From: Pannonibacter sp. SL95
GTDB taxonomy: Bacteria; Pseudomonadota; Alphaproteobacteria; Rhizobiales; Stappiaceae
Length of the DNA: 64,000 nucleotides
Direction of reading: 5' to 3'
NCBI RefSeq assembly: GCF_026672425.1
Contig: NZ_JAPPRC010000003.1
Coordinates: 1,284,501 to 1,348,500 of the forward strand
Under the pieces are notes generated by a model, which did not search any database, had not been told where the DNA came from, and worked only from the letters and a program-made list of their open reading frames with translations. A program made the position numbers and the translations under genes. Shown piece by piece: positions 63,936 to 64,000 of this stretch; position 1 is the first letter of the stretch, and the number at the start of each line of letters is the position of its first letter.

Positions 63936-64000
63936 TTACTGCGGCACCAGGCCGGCGGGCAGCTGTTCGTAGAGTGGCTGGCCGTACCAGAAGGCATCGG
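63936..64000 (-). CDS. 3' end of an unidentified gene (cut by right edge)
   Basis: A minus-strand frame reads DAFWYGQPLYEQLPAGLVPQ and stops with TAA at 63936-63938. Only 21 codons are visible, and no family can be named. It is convergent with the channel gene, 13 bp from its stop. Confidence 0.35.
   Translation of the reverse strand, partial: DAFWYGQPLYEQLPAGLVPQ

Overview
The window is GC-rich chromosomal DNA from an alphaproteobacterium. Gene content and order point to the Hyphomicrobiales, probably Stappiaceae or a close relative: flaF-flbT beside five flagellins, fliX, a motE-like gene after fliM, flhB followed by cckA, and a GAAC-N7-GAAC LexA box at recA. This placement is inferred from gene content and protein style; no database was searched.

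Layout. 1-8648 is a housekeeping flank: a CoxE-like VWA protein (cut by the left edge), a PPK2-type polyphosphate kinase with a frameshift, a YcjF/YcjX pair, a SixA-like phosphatase, an FAD oxidoreductase, a small secreted protein and a MoxR ATPase. 8919-44406 is a large flagellar island with flgE-flgK-flgL, flaF, flbT, five tandem flagellins, flaG-like, flgN-like, flgJ-like, flgI, fliX, dksA, flgH, flgA, flgG, flgF, fliL, fliM, a DUF6468 gene, motE, a 1367-residue AMIN/TPR protein, fliP, fliO, flgB, flgC, fliE, fliQ, fliR and flhB. The hybrid kinase cckA follows. 47150-64000 holds an alpha/beta hydrolase, an AraC regulator, a lipoprotein, an uncharacterised three-gene coiled-coil/membrane cassette, psuG and a PfkB kinase, recA, alaS, a PAS-PAS-GGDEF-EAL protein, a cyclic-nucleotide-gated channel and the end of one more gene.

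Regulation visible in the sequence. Three flagellar transcription units (flgE, flgI, flgF) have sigma-54 -24/-12 promoters, each with a 15-bp palindrome CGGCA-N5-TGCCG roughly 85-125 bp upstream, suitable as a site for the FlbD enhancer-binding protein. The flgB and fliL units instead have CtrA-type TTAA-N7-TTAA boxes next to the same palindromes. The window also encodes FliX (the FlbD partner) and CckA (the CtrA kinase), so regulators and likely targets lie together. Four of the five flagellin leaders carry a hairpin with an AGGAA-like loop about 27-50 nt before the start codon. The stems differ but the position and loop are kept, which suggests a structured post-transcriptional control element, possibly for the FlbT encoded next door.

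Cautions. Three genes (ppk2, motE, fliO) each show an apparent single extra base. Sequencing error is the simplest explanation, but it should be tested.
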